From the NCBI RefSeq assembly GCF_964199755.1, contig NC_133930.1, forward strand, positions 28,917,571 through 28,981,570: a DNA stretch of 64,000 bases, read 5' to 3'. The DNA is from Larus michahellis. Taxonomy: Eukaryota > Chordata > Aves > Charadriiformes > Laridae. Positions 53,801 to 63,774 of the stretch are shown here, in pieces (the first letter of the stretch is position 1; every line of letters starts with the position of its first letter). A program made the translations under genes and the position numbers. Under the pieces are notes generated by a model. The model saw nothing but the letters and a program-made list of their open reading frames with translations. It ran no database searches and was not told the origin of the DNA.

Positions 53801-56800
53801 ATCAGTGTTTGCAGCCTATTCAAGCTGTAATTGGGCAGAAGAGTCAGTCAGCACCGACAAAGTCAGCAGCTTCTGTTCATGCTGCAGGAGTTTAGTATCA
53901 TCTGCAGCTTTGCGCTCCACCTGTCTCCCCAAGTGAACGACCTCACAGAAGAATTAGTGAAAGGGAAAAAAACGCCTGCATGCTCAAGAAGCAGTGTGAA
54001 GTTTAGCAACATCAAGCCTCACTTAATTTAGGCAGACCAACAGACTATGCTGAAGCAGCAAAAGTTCGGCTACAAATTATTTTCTGCCCACTCTGCCAGA
54101 GAGGCAGCAATCTGCAGGATAGAAGCACCACAGACACCTCAAGGCAGTAAAACTTTAAACTGATGTTGTAATATTAGTAAGAGCGCACCACTTACACCTT
54201 ACATCTCTGGGAAGATGAGAGAGTCCTGTGCATTCCTTCACCAGCTCTAAACAAACCGGGAATATTACTTCTAAATTTGTTTTTAAAGACACAGGAATGA
54301 CAAATGAAAGTGGAATTCATTGTCATGGGAAATAGATAAATTAAAAAAGCCTACTAAACTATTTTTTCTTCAAGTGGAATTATCAGGCATCTAACATTAT
54401 TTGACTTGAAAACCAAAAATAGATTATTGCATAATATCAGTCTGTCACCTTAAAAAAAAAATCCTCCTCAAAACTATTTCCTGATTGTGCACAACTTAAG
54501 CAGAGCATAACAACAGGATGACTGGGAGGGAACCTCCCCTCTGACCTTTTCTTTGTAATCCTCTGTGTATTGATTCTATTGAATTAAGTGTTGTCAGATT
54601 TGTTGCCCTGAAAAGGACAATGTCAGTAGTCCAGATGTCAAGTCCTGAAAGTAGAGAACTGTCACCTGAAGTCGTCCAACTGTTTTCCCTTGATTAAAAA
54701 AAAATAAATGAGTATTTCAGATTGCTGGGTGACAAATCCATTAGAGTGATAATCCGTGATATCAATTACCACTTCAGTTTCAATTTGGCTGACTGGTTGC
54801 AGGGTACTATTTGTCAGCTTTTCTTGTGACGGGTTGGTTCTCTGAAGCATGACACCCTTAAATTGCTGCCTATTATCTCAATGTCATTACCTGTATTGCT
54901 TTCAAAATTCTTTGAATCACAAGCCGCTGGTGAGGTCAAGCTTTGCAACCACAGGAATTGCACAAGTGAGCAAGTCCTTTATAAAAAAGCAAAAGTTGTT
55001 TATTTGGCATATAACTGAGAATGTCTGAAGTTTCTAATATTCTGAGTAGGTATCAGTTTTGTACAGGCTTAGTGATTAAATAATGTAAGAGTTCTCAGTG
55101 AGCTGTCAGAGATAATAACGCATAGGAAAACTGAATGTTTCAAAATATTTTTGTGTTGTTTCTGACATATTACTGGAAAGTTTAAATATTAAAATTTTTA
55201 AACAATAATAATGTGTTGCTGCTGTGTGCAACACAATTATATTTGATTCAAGCCAATAAATCAGCATTGCATGAAGGGAAAGATAAACACAACATTTTTG
55301 CAAGTAATACAATGCATCCAAATTAGTATGAGGGCACTCAGATGAAAAGGGGGCTGACTTAAGACATGCTGTGGTTTCTTTGTGATAGTTGAGATGATTT
55401 AAAAGTCAGTTTCTGCTTAAAAGGGCAAACCAGCTCTCAGTCCTTTCACCTCCTTCTTCTACCAGCTCCTCTACAAAAGTCCTTGCAAAACACAATGGCT
55501 TAACTTGCCAAACTGGCTTGCTATGGGATTAGATTAGTTCCATACTGGTGCAATACCAATTGATGAAAGGACTAGGGTGTCTGTCCCCTTTTGGTAAATC
55601 AGTTATCAGATAAGCTCAACTGAAATGAGAACCCCAAATAGTCCAAAAAAATAAAATCTTACAAAGAAGGGATCATTTCCTTGGCTTTTAACCATTATTA
55701 TTCAGTTCTCTCAGCTTTTTTCAGCCATTATAAAATACAGAGATATTAAAAACACTTCCACAGCACGATGGGATTTTTATACTATGGAGGCATCCTTTCT
55801 TATGGTCACTTTTATTTTGAACCCAGAAATCTACACCTAACCAAAGTAGTCACTTCCTAAGTTATTAAGTTGCAAATAATTATTTTTACGACAAGCTCTT
55901 ACAACAAAAGTTGAACTATTCAACTTAATCACAATTTCTGCTCTTACCCAGCCTAACTGTACTGTATGTCTGTTCTTCCATTACACTTTTTATAGATTAC
56001 TCTAATACCTGCTCTTTTTGTCTGCTTCCATGTAATGAAGTAATCCTTTAATCTGACCTGGTACCTAGACCTGGTCTCTCATCTCTCCTCGCCACAGTTG
56101 CCATTACATTAGGGCTCAAATCAGGAAAGATGCTAACTCGTTACCACGCTGGTATCAGAGGTCTGTTCTTACTCTTCTCAAGTAACATGGATCAATGACA
56201 CTCTGTAAGACAAACTTCTCCACTGTTTTACAGTAATCAAAATGCTATACATAATACAACCAACATTCCTGAGTGAAGCGACAGAACTAGAAGGAATCAA
56301 GTACCCAGCAACCTGACAACTCTCAGTAAACATACTGCTATGTTGGTAAGAATCTGAATTCCTATGAATATCCCTACTTCCTTGTTCCCATTCAAAATAT
56401 AGTACTAATGTACCACAGCAACTGAAATACATATCCATTTTAAGAATTAAAAAAATTGTAAAAATATAATTCATCCGAATGAACATTATTGCAATGGCTG
56501 TTCTAATGTTGCAGTTTTAAACCATGTAACAAATTCAGTAACTTACCTGCAATCCATGCTTTGCATCAACAACAGATACAATACCTAAAAGAGAACATTA
56601 AAAAGGAACAGAAATGTGCTGAAAGCAGCTAACAACTTGTAAACTTCCTGTACAATTACTGAAGTAACAGTATCATCACATTTACAACTGCTTATAATAC
56701 TTTCAGTGCTTCCAGTGTATCTGAACATTAGACTTGTCACCTGATTAGTTTCTTGTTTGTTACTTATATCTGTAGTTTAAAAAAAAAATAATCTACCAAA

Positions 56801-59800
56801 CCAGGTGACAGAAATTCTCAGAAGATGGATGCCTCTCCTTCAAATTGGCAGAAGTATGCTTTTACAGGTTATTGAAACAAATTAGTGGGACTGACTGAGG
56901 TATACAGTTATTCTGATTTTAAGTGACCAGGAATTTGCAATTCTCTGGCAGAAACTTCGGAAACTTCCTACTCAACTGAATGTTTCCTTGGCAAGATGGG
57001 GTTTTCTTTTTTACAGAAAGTCTTAGTAGTATTTTAAGCCAAAAAAGTAAGTTTTTTTCCTATACTGGAAACATTTCCTACATTGGAAAACAAGCTTACA
57101 CTTCTTACCATCAAGATAGATGTCACTTCCCAGCTCAGAATCAACCCAGAACATAGAGGCCACAGCTCCTAAGAAACGCGGTACATTTAGTTGCAAAATT
57201 GACAGTTTCCAGTAAACCATCAATATTCAAACATTTCTTAGAAAAACTCTTTGTCATGCTGTACTTGAAACTATGCTATTCCACACTCAGAAAGCATCAT
57301 AGATGTCAAATACCCAACCACACATTTGATCTAACAACAGCTACCAAAGCATTATACTTGTGTGCAAATCAACAGCTATGACTACAAAAAGCTTTAAAAA
57401 TCTCACAAATCCAGAAACATGTAAGTTGTCTCAATTACCTTTACTCAGTAATAACAACTATCTGTCATTACTATATCCAAGACTCCCTCATTTCTAAAAA
57501 AATCTGTACTCCCTCTCTTCACCTTTCAGACACTGTTTCTAGGTCATGGCACACACACAAAAAAAATGGAGAGAAAAAAGGAAAATAGTGAAAGAAAAAA
57601 GGAATTGGCACACATGGGAGAAATCAGCTCTATCCTAGGGACCTTCTCTTCTTCCTTGGCTACTATAAACTCCTATGAAGCTTCTTACACCATAAATCAA
57701 CTGGATGAAGAAAATCAAGAATAACTAGATACAGAAAAGAATGTTTTCCCTGATTATCTCAGGTTGGCACAATAAATCTTCAAGCTTCTGGCTTTACATA
57801 ATTTTGAGATACATCAAGTTCAGAAAAACCTAACGCAGTTCAATTTGCAAACAGATATTGTACTGGAAAGGAAGTTTACAAGGGCAAGTCATGCCTGATC
57901 AATCTGTGAAGGCCATACCTGGCCTTCTGTGAAAAAGTTTTGTATCTGTGAACGAGGGGAGAGCACCACATCTCATTTACATCACCTCCAGCAAATTTTC
58001 CAACACTGCCTTTGAAGACATTCTAGTAACCAAACTGGGACATTACCAGTCTGAATGTAAAGACAATTAGGTAAAACTGGTTGGATAGTTAAACTCTAAA
58101 TTTTGCAGTTAATGGGACACACCCTACCTGAAAGTCAGCAGTAAGAGGGGTACTGCAGGGGTCCATCCTGGGATCTGCCCTGTTTAACATCTCTACCAGG
58201 AACCCAGGAGGGGATGCAAGACATACCTGTCAAGTTTGCAGAAAATACCAAATTCGGAAGGAACAGCTGATATACCTAAGGGCAGAGCTATCTTTCAGAG
58301 GGACCTGGCCAGGCAGGAAGGAATGGCCAACAAGAACCTGATGAAATTCATCAAGGAAAAAGGCTGAATAATGTGCTTAAGAAAAGAGAGCACCTGGCAT
58401 TGATACAGGCTAGGGACAGACTGGCTGGGGAGCAGGTCTATGCAGAAGTCCCAGAGGGTCCTGGCAGGACACAAGCCAAGCCAGCAGTGTGCCCTGGGAT
58501 AAGAGAAAGCCAAAAGCACCCAGGCTGTTGGCACAGAAGCACAGCTGAGGGATGTTATTCTCCTCTATCTAGCACTGTCGAGCCCACACACAGCTAGCAC
58601 TTCCAGCGTGGGGATTCCTCATAAAGGAAAGATATCAATAAACTGGACTGAGTTTAGGGTAGGGTCACCAAGACAGCTGAAGCTGGAGCACAGATCCTAA
58701 AAAAGACGGGCAAGGAAAGTGTTTGGGTTTTTTTTTTCAGCCTGGAAAAAGGAAAGCTTCCAGGAAACCTAATGGCAGCCTCCCTGGTACCTACAGGTGA
58801 CTGAATACTGGGATGACATTCTATCAAGGGCTTGGAATCTGTGACCTGGTCTCTATGTACTACACCTGGTCTAGGAGTATGCTACTCCTGCTTTCTGCTA
58901 AAAAGGCCCTGTAAAACAGATTTGAGCAACTTTAGGATATGCTGTGTATTTATTTTTAAAGAAAAATAATGATAATTATTTATGAAACAAACCGATTTAA
59001 CATATCAGTGCCACAATATGAAGGACAGGAGGAGCTGACAGCAACATCAGTCCTTGCTTTTTTTCACTTATCAGATCCTTAGTTACTGGCAGGCTGTCTA
59101 AGAGTGTGAAGTACATCAGAAAAAAAAATTTATCAGTAACCAAACTCATCCTAACACCTAAAACTCTCCACCTGAAGTGACAAGATGCAGTCCTTCAAAC
59201 ATAACTCTGTATCAACACCAAATACCTGTGTTCACAGTGCTTACTCATGCAAGATATAGCAAGGGCCACAACATCTAATGGTTTTCTGGTATCTATTGAT
59301 TTTTCTTCCAAAAAGCTTAATAGTTTTCCAATTTGACTTAAATAGAATTTGTGTGTAACAGAGGCCAAATCAATGTCCTTTCTTTTAAAGAAAATTACTT
59401 TACCATGACAACTATTTAGCTGTGAGCTGGGAAGTGTCAGTCTCCTAAATGGGAAACAACTGAATTTCTGAAACGAATTTCCTTCACTCCCAATCAACAA
59501 CACATTTTTAATTTAGATGGTTCTGAGAAAATTGTTTTAGATAGCTATTACTAACACGAGCTCAAGTTTAAACACCTTTTTAAAATAGGTATCACTAAAG
59601 AGCATGCAAGGAATTTGAAGATCTATTCTGTATGTAACGGAAGACTGTGTTAGTCTGTTTCACAGCATATTTTATCACTTCACAAAATATAAGACCTATC
59701 ACAACCAATGTAACAATACATCATATGAGCGGTGGTACTGTAATGGTCTTTGTACAGTCCTCTATCTGTGTTTTTGTTGGTGTTTTCTTGTTCCCTTTGC

Positions 59801-62800
59801 TGTTCTGTTAAACTGCCTTTGTCTCAACCCAGGAGTTTTGCCTTTTTCTTCCAATCCTTACCCAGGGCAGAGGAAGTTTGAGAGAGTGGCCACATGGTTC
59901 TCTGTTGCCATCTGAGGCTAAACCACAACAAGACGCTAGTAATTTATACTTTAGAAGGAGCAACGTAGAACAGCAAAAGCCTACTGAAAACTACTAGTTT
60001 CAGTGTGCTTCTCTTCTCCAAGCCTAGTGTATTCTTTTGATAGAAATATATTTTAACTGGATTTCTGTTAAACTTTAGAGTCAATTTAGAGGGAGTTAAA
60101 AGAAAAAAACCAAACCAAAAAACACAGCCAAACCCCACTCACAATCCTGTTTCTGGACCTTATCCAATTCAGTTTTAGTCTATATAGCAATCAAAGCATG
60201 TGCCCGACAATGCACCACTTCATATTACATTTTGCACAGTGAACTGACTGGTGAGCAAATAAGCACTTCATAAAAACACAATAATTATCATGGTTATGAA
60301 AATCATAATGTGAACTACCTGGATCTGCCAAACCAGTTGTTTCTAGCAATATATAGTCAAATTTTCCTCTCCTTTGCATCAGGTTCTCAATAGCCTTCAC
60401 ACCATTGTCCCTGTAAAGAGAAACAATTAAACCTGAGAACAGAGAAAGCAAGCTAAAACAAGTATTAAGTATGTATCTTCTGATGCCAAATGCAGTGTCA
60501 TCAAAGCAAAGGCCTGAGTCAGGACTTAAAGCCTACAATGAAAATTCAGTCATCAAACTCCTGCTCTAATATTAGGCAAATTGTAGTTTTCTCTTTCATT
60601 TTAGTCTGAAAATAGTATTTGCCTACTCCCCATAGGCATAATAAAGATGATTTAAATGAAGATTTGTTTTCAAACACTGAAAACCCTGTAAATTACAGTA
60701 CGGCTGTGTAAATATGTAACTATTTAGTTGGGCAGCTGAGATTACAAAAAAGAAAAGAGGGGTGTGGAGGAGGTGTTCCACCTCACCTACAGCAAAATTA
60801 AAGTGTGTCACTTACTTAAATCTCAGCTGATGAAGTCAGCCTGAAGCAGAAATGTATGGCATTTTATATAAGAAAACAATGTATATAAACCACAGCAGCA
60901 ATGGCAGTATTCCTCACATCCCAGTAGAACACAACGCAATAGAGTCTTCTGTTTTCCACTTACTATCCCAATTTAAAGCATAGCACCAGTTCTTCCAAAT
61001 TTTCAGGACAAATAGGCTATTACAAACTTAGCACAAAATATCCAGCGTTCAAATAAACAGGGTAAAAACACGTCAAAGAAACAAACACACTCCTACTTTT
61101 AATGGGACCATCAGCTTACAGTTTGGAAGACTGTGTTTCATTATGTCACCAAAAGTATTACCCAACAGACAGAGAAAAACACAAAGTATTTAACGTGGAA
61201 ATTAGGAAACTTGAGTCCTAGTTCCAGCCTCTCTGAATCTTTAGCTCTCTATAGAAAAGCATGTAATACTAACAGAAGATGGAGAGCCCCCCACCCTACA
61301 ATATCCCAATGGTGTATAAGTTGATATTTAGATTATTTTTCTGAAAGACACCAAGTCCAGCAAAAGGAAATAAATTTTTTATCTCGCAAATTCCAATTCT
61401 TGTTTTATCTGAAAAAATAAGTCCCAATCAATACCACCATCAGTTTTAGGAATCAAATTCAGGATGTCTTCTCCTTTCTTCAATTCCCCCAAAACCCACT
61501 GTAAGAAGTTGTACAATAGTCCTTCCTTACTTTACCGAACAGCACAGGCAGCCATTTCTGAGCTCCAGCCATTCTTCATAGAGTTCTCCCCCTTGACTGA
61601 TTGCCAGAGATTTCTCTAAGGCACTTCCTGGAAATAAAAGTAGTACCACAATTTAAATCTGCAAATTTGCACGACAATGCCTGCAAAAGAGACATGAAAG
61701 ATAAAAAATGGTATACATTTTTACCCTTGGATTTTATTTTTTTCTTCTGAGACCATGTTTCTGACATGTTCTTTAGAAATTAGTATTCTCCATTTTATGA
61801 GAAACTTAACAGTCAAAGTCAAGTTGGTTCTACAAAGATCAAAACACAGAGGATGAAAGTACCGCATAAGCGCCACAAACTTTGCTAAAAGACAGGGAAG
61901 TCAGCCTCCACCTCCATATCAAATAAAGGTTCTGTTCCGTACATTTTAATTTAGGCCACACGATCAGAAAAGTAGCATGCATCTTTGTTGATGAAAACAA
62001 ACAAACTGTAACAAGCTGTAAGCAGCCCTGACTATGGTACGGATATGAAACTATAGCCACAACAGTTAAAAATCCAGAGAAGGACAGCAAAGAGTTCAAA
62101 GAATCACAGACACCAAGGACACATCTTCCCATCTTCTTGATCTAGGATAATTTGTGATCTATAAGTGACTGAGGGGAAAGGAAAGAAAATACTATCTACC
62201 AACACATTACTGTAATTTCCATTTGCTTGAAACTAAGTAGGACAAACAGGGGTGCAGCACTTCCAACAGGGTGATATATTCATTTACTTGACTCCAAGGG
62301 ACTGAATTTATGTACAAAACAGATTAATGCATGGCATTATTTGATGAATACCAGCCAAAACACTTTTTGGCCTTCTGAAGACTATGGGGTATGTCAATAA
62401 TTTCAGTAATGAATTTAAAGCAACAGTGTTCTTGATTTCCATAAATTTCATATACTTGCCACTTTATGGATTAAAAAAATGTTTCTGCAGGTTTACATAC
62501 CTTCTCCAAACTCATTCAGAATAACTGCTATTCTTTTCTTATGCTGTTCTGTCAGGATGTAATTTAGAAGAGTTGTTTTCCCAGCTCCTAGAACACGGAC
62601 CATATTTCTTTTAAAATGTTTTTTAAAAAACTTTTCAAATAAAAAGAAAATACTGCACCAAACATATGCACACTTCAGACAAATCTGATCTGTCCTGAGG
62701 TATGAGTTTTCATTCTTGTATCCTGCATTCTATTATACCACTGTAAAAATTGATTTGTAGAAATATTTGACACCATGGAATTAGTTTTAAAAGATCTATA

Positions 62801-63774
62801 GTTTCCCATTCACTAAGTGTCAGTGCTTGGTAAACTCAGAAGTCCCCTACCAGCTGGGCAGTCTTTTCCTAGAAAACTCATTTTTATGTTTCTTTTAACA
62901 AAAGGCACACTTATTCTTCTCCCTCCTAATGCTTTTTGTGACCAGCTCTTTTGTCATCAGCAATCACTGCTCTGATATTAACCGCCATTAGAAGAGGCAC
63001 TGTTAAGCAAGGTGTTCCCGACTTCCGTGATATCACTTTACTAACAGTTTCATTGCATGCACAAGATCACAGCTAGGGGAATTTGGAAAAGCAACCTTCC
63101 TTCCCTGCCCTCAGAGGTTTTTGAGAGAGTATGATACAGTACAAAACTACGACTTTTAGAACAGTGTTGACGATCCTGAAGCTCGATCTTTACCGTGCAT
63201 AACTATACTTGAAGCTCCCAAGAACTGTGCTGGTTTAAGAGAGGGAAACCAGACCTGTCATTGGTAAGATCGCAATTCAGCCTGCATTGAACTGAGGCAA
63301 ATACGTTACACTATTTTGACATTAAGTGGCCAAAAAAGCGGTTTGTCAAACATGACCAGCACGAACCAGACCCTGAAAACTGGCCGGTAAAATCAGGAAC
63401 AGGAGCTTGCACAGCTGTCGAAAATCGTTCTGCCACTCGAACTGGACCCGCGCTCAGCGGGAGCCGGAGCAGGACGTGGGGCTGGGAGCAGCGCTGAGGG
63501 CTCCGCTCTGCTGCCCGCCCAGCCCCCGGGGGCGGAAGCTGCTGCCAGACCTGCCGGGCCGCTTCCCCGGAGCCCCCGCCGCAGCCTAGCCTCTCACTCG
63601 GCGGTCTCCGGACGCCACCAGCCCGCAGGCCTTGCCGGGGAGCGCGGCAGGCCGCTCCTCACCTAGGTAGCCCGTGATGATGGTCACGGGGATCTTCCTG
63701 CTGGGGCTGGACTCGCTGTCCTCCGCGCCGCCCGCGTCTATCGGGACGAGGTCGGGGCAGTCCTCGTCCTCCAT
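38736..63774 (-). CDS. ZNG1: ZNG1 zinc-regulated GTPase metalloprotein activator (CobW/COG0523; formerly CBWD), complete
   Basis: Fifteen coding exons (minus strand): 63774-63663, 62587-62501, 61627-61531, 60410-60319, 57168-57109, 56584-56547, 53253-53207, 52459-52373, 51562-51518, 48551-48495, 46654-46603, 42047-41979, 41879-41814, 39728-39599, 38809-38736. The total is 1113 nt, or 370 residues plus TGA; the human protein is about 395, longer mainly at the N-terminus. All junctions are GT/AG and phases chain without a break. Motifs: METAP1-binding-type CPDLVP (6-11), Walker A GYLGAGKT (35-42), GCLCC metal-binding CXCC (93-96), Walker B region [11 protein letters not shown] (119-129), NKTD guanine-specificity motif (189-192) and a CobW C-terminal domain from about 259. 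Known of the family: a cytosolic GTP-dependent zinc chaperone that loads METAP1. An in-frame TAG 24 nt upstream of the ATG supports this start; its Kozak context is weak at -3 (C). Confidence 0.97.
38849..38921 (+). repeat. AT-rich simple repeat near ZNG1 exon 15
   Basis: Three copies of TCTATTACAAAAA interrupted by a TATATATATA run. It is probably variable in length between individuals. Confidence 0.8.
39336..39387 (+). repeat. (TTTTAC/TTTAG)n microsatellite
   Basis: Consecutive TTTTACTTTA and TTTAGTTTAG units with drift between the two motifs. In ZNG1 intron 14. Confidence 0.85.
39599..39728 (-). CDS. ZNG1: ZNG1 coding exon 14 (residues 304-347)
   Basis: 130 nt, acceptor TTTTTCTGATAAG (purine at -3, unusual), donor ATAG|GTAAGA, phase 1. 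It encodes [33 protein letters not shown] and RTNRLVLI, the core of the CobW C-terminal domain. Confidence 0.96.
39729..41813 (-). other. ZNG1: ZNG1 intron 13
   Basis: 2.1 kb containing one CR1 fragment at 40655-40967. Otherwise featureless AT-rich sequence. Confidence 0.85.
40655..40967 (+). mobile_element. CR1 LINE 3' fragment
   Basis: Contains GGTGAGGCACTGGAACAGGT, AAGGCCAGGCTGGATGGGGC, GCAGGGGGTTGGAACTAGAT and a terminal ATTCTATGATTCTATTTT. It is antisense to ZNG1. Confidence 0.94.
41814..41879 (-). CDS. ZNG1: ZNG1 coding exon 13 (residues 282-303)
   Basis: 66 nt, acceptor TTTCACAG, donor GAAG|GTTAGT, phase 0. It encodes [20 protein letters not shown]. Only a 99-bp intron separates it from exon 12. 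Confidence 0.96.
41979..42047 (-). CDS. ZNG1: ZNG1 coding exon 12 (residues 259-281)
   Basis: 69 nt, acceptor TTTGCAG, donor TCAG|GTAAGT, phase 0. It encodes [12 protein letters not shown] and then EENLNLFIQ, the start of the CobW C-terminal domain. Confidence 0.96.
42720..44340. repeat. Unclassified mosaic repeat block, possibly retroelement-derived
   Basis: GC-richer than the surrounding intron. The left part (42720-42955) has an open plus frame with an acidic/polar composition and an internal duplication of a CCATGGATGA-type motif. A CR1 piece follows. The right part (43216-44340) is gene-like in composition but full of stops in all frames, with one Cys/Gly-rich patch near 43913-43958 that only loosely recalls a retroviral nucleocapsid knuckle. 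I cannot name the family. Confidence 0.3.
42958..43215 (-). mobile_element. CR1 LINE internal fragment
   Basis: Minus-oriented ORF2 region. The plus strand shows CTCCTCTGGACCCGCCTCAA and CAGAGCTGGATGCACCACTC, hallmarks of reversed CR1. It lacks the 3' terminus, so it was truncated or interrupted at both sides. Confidence 0.88.
46603..46654 (-). CDS. ZNG1: ZNG1 coding exon 11 (residues 241-258)
   Basis: 52 nt, acceptor ATTTTCAG, donor TAAG|GTAATT, ending in phase 0. It encodes [17 protein letters not shown], the linker before the C-terminal CobW domain. It is less conserved with human than the neighbouring exons. Confidence 0.93.
46655..48494 (-). other. ZNG1: ZNG1 intron 10
   Basis: 1.8 kb with one short CR1 remnant at 46927-47010. 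A 130-codon minus-strand open stretch near 47770-48162 has no family resemblance. Confidence 0.8.
46927..47010 (-). mobile_element. CR1 LINE 3'-terminal remnant
   Basis: TAGAATCATAGAACCATAGG, GTTGGAAGGGACCTCTGGAG and GGCCAACCCCCCTGCGGGAG. Sense to ZNG1; only about 80 bp remain. Confidence 0.93.
48495..48551 (-). CDS. ZNG1: ZNG1 coding exon 10 (residues 222-241)
   Basis: 57 nt, acceptor TGTTTAG, donor TAAG|GTATGG. It encodes [18 protein letters not shown]. Phase 2 at both ends. Confidence 0.95.
48552..51517 (-). other. ZNG1: ZNG1 intron 9
   Basis: 3.0 kb, AT-rich, with a short (CA)n at 48937-48950 and small T runs (49859-49869). No repeat family or gene recognised. Confidence 0.8.
51518..51562 (-). 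CDS. ZNG1: ZNG1 coding exon 9 (residues 207-222)
   Basis: 45 nt, acceptor TTATTTTAG, donor CAAG|GTATTA. It encodes [14 protein letters not shown]. Phase 2 at both ends, so skipping would keep the frame. Confidence 0.95.
51563..53206 (-). other. ZNG1: ZNG1 introns 7 and 8 (around exon 8)
   Basis: Introns of 747 bp (52460-53206) and 810 bp (51563-52372). Nothing recognised beyond splice sites. Confidence 0.8.
52373..52459 (-). CDS. ZNG1: ZNG1 coding exon 8 (residues 178-207, NKTD motif)
   Basis: 87 nt, acceptor ATGCATAG, donor TCAG|GTGTGA. It encodes [16 protein letters not shown], including the NKXD guanine-specificity motif at 189-192. The acceptor has a weak pyrimidine tract (TTTTCTTAATGCATAG). 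Confidence 0.96.
53207..53253 (-). CDS. ZNG1: ZNG1 coding exon 7 (residues 163-178)
   Basis: 47 nt, acceptor TTGTCTAG, donor GTCG|GTATGG, ending in phase 2. It encodes [15 protein letters not shown] plus the start of Arg178. Confidence 0.95.
53254..56546 (-). other. ZNG1: ZNG1 intron 6
   Basis: 3.3 kb of AT-rich intron without recognised repeats or genes. A moderately GC-richer patch near 53830-54130 has only short open frames. Confidence 0.8.
56547..56584 (-). CDS. ZNG1: ZNG1 coding exon 6 (residues 150-162)
   Basis: 38-nt short exon, acceptor CTTTTAG, donor GCAG|GTAAGT, ending in phase 0. It encodes [13 protein letters not shown]. It is too short to stand out as an open frame and is found by frame continuity and similarity. 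Confidence 0.95.
57109..57168 (-). CDS. ZNG1: ZNG1 coding exon 5 (residues 130-150)
   Basis: 60 nt, acceptor TTTCTTAG, donor GATG|GTAAGA. It encodes [19 protein letters not shown], nearly identical to the mammalian protein. Confidence 0.97.
57169..60318 (-). other. ZNG1: ZNG1 introns 4 and 5 region (intron 4)
   Basis: Intron 4 is 3.15 kb and contains an old, diverged CR1 (about 57865-58830). Intron 5 (56585-57108, 524 bp) lies just to the left and is featureless. Confidence 0.8.
57865..58830 (+). mobile_element. Old CR1 LINE fragment (RT to ORF2 end)
   Basis: Diverged plus-oriented CR1, recognisable by GGGCAAGTCATGCCTGATCA, GGGGTCCATCCTGGGATCTG, CAAGCCAGCAGTGTGCCC and GGGTCACCAAGACAGCTGAA in the correct order. 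No intact 3' terminus is seen. Many indels; clearly older than the other copies in the window. Antisense to ZNG1. Confidence 0.85.
60319..60410 (-). CDS. ZNG1: ZNG1 coding exon 4 (residues 99-130)
   Basis: 92 nt, acceptor CTTTACAG, donor CCAG|GTAGTT. It encodes [19 protein letters not shown] followed by [11 protein letters not shown], covering the Walker B/switch II region of the G domain. Confidence 0.97.
61531..61627 (-). CDS. ZNG1: ZNG1 coding exon 3 (residues 67-99, CXCC motif)
   Basis: 97 nt, acceptor TATTTCCAG, donor GGTAAA|GTAAGG, ending in phase 2. It encodes [19 protein letters not shown] and the metal-binding GCLCC (Cys93, 95, 96). A second GTAAAG donor-like sequence lies 4 nt inside the exon end. 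Confidence 0.97.
62501..62587 (-). CDS. ZNG1: ZNG1 coding exon 2 (residues 38-67)
   Basis: 87 nt, acceptor GTTCTAG, donor GAAG|GTATGT. It completes Walker A (AGKTTLLN) and continues [20 protein letters not shown]. Confidence 0.97.

Larger units (their letters stand above)
60411..63662 (-). other. ZNG1: ZNG1 introns 1-3 (around exons 2 and 3)
   Basis: Intron 3 (60411-61530), intron 2 (61628-62500) and intron 1 (62588-63662). No repeats recognised. The 5' end of intron 1 lies in the CpG island, which fades by about 63400. Confidence 0.8.
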
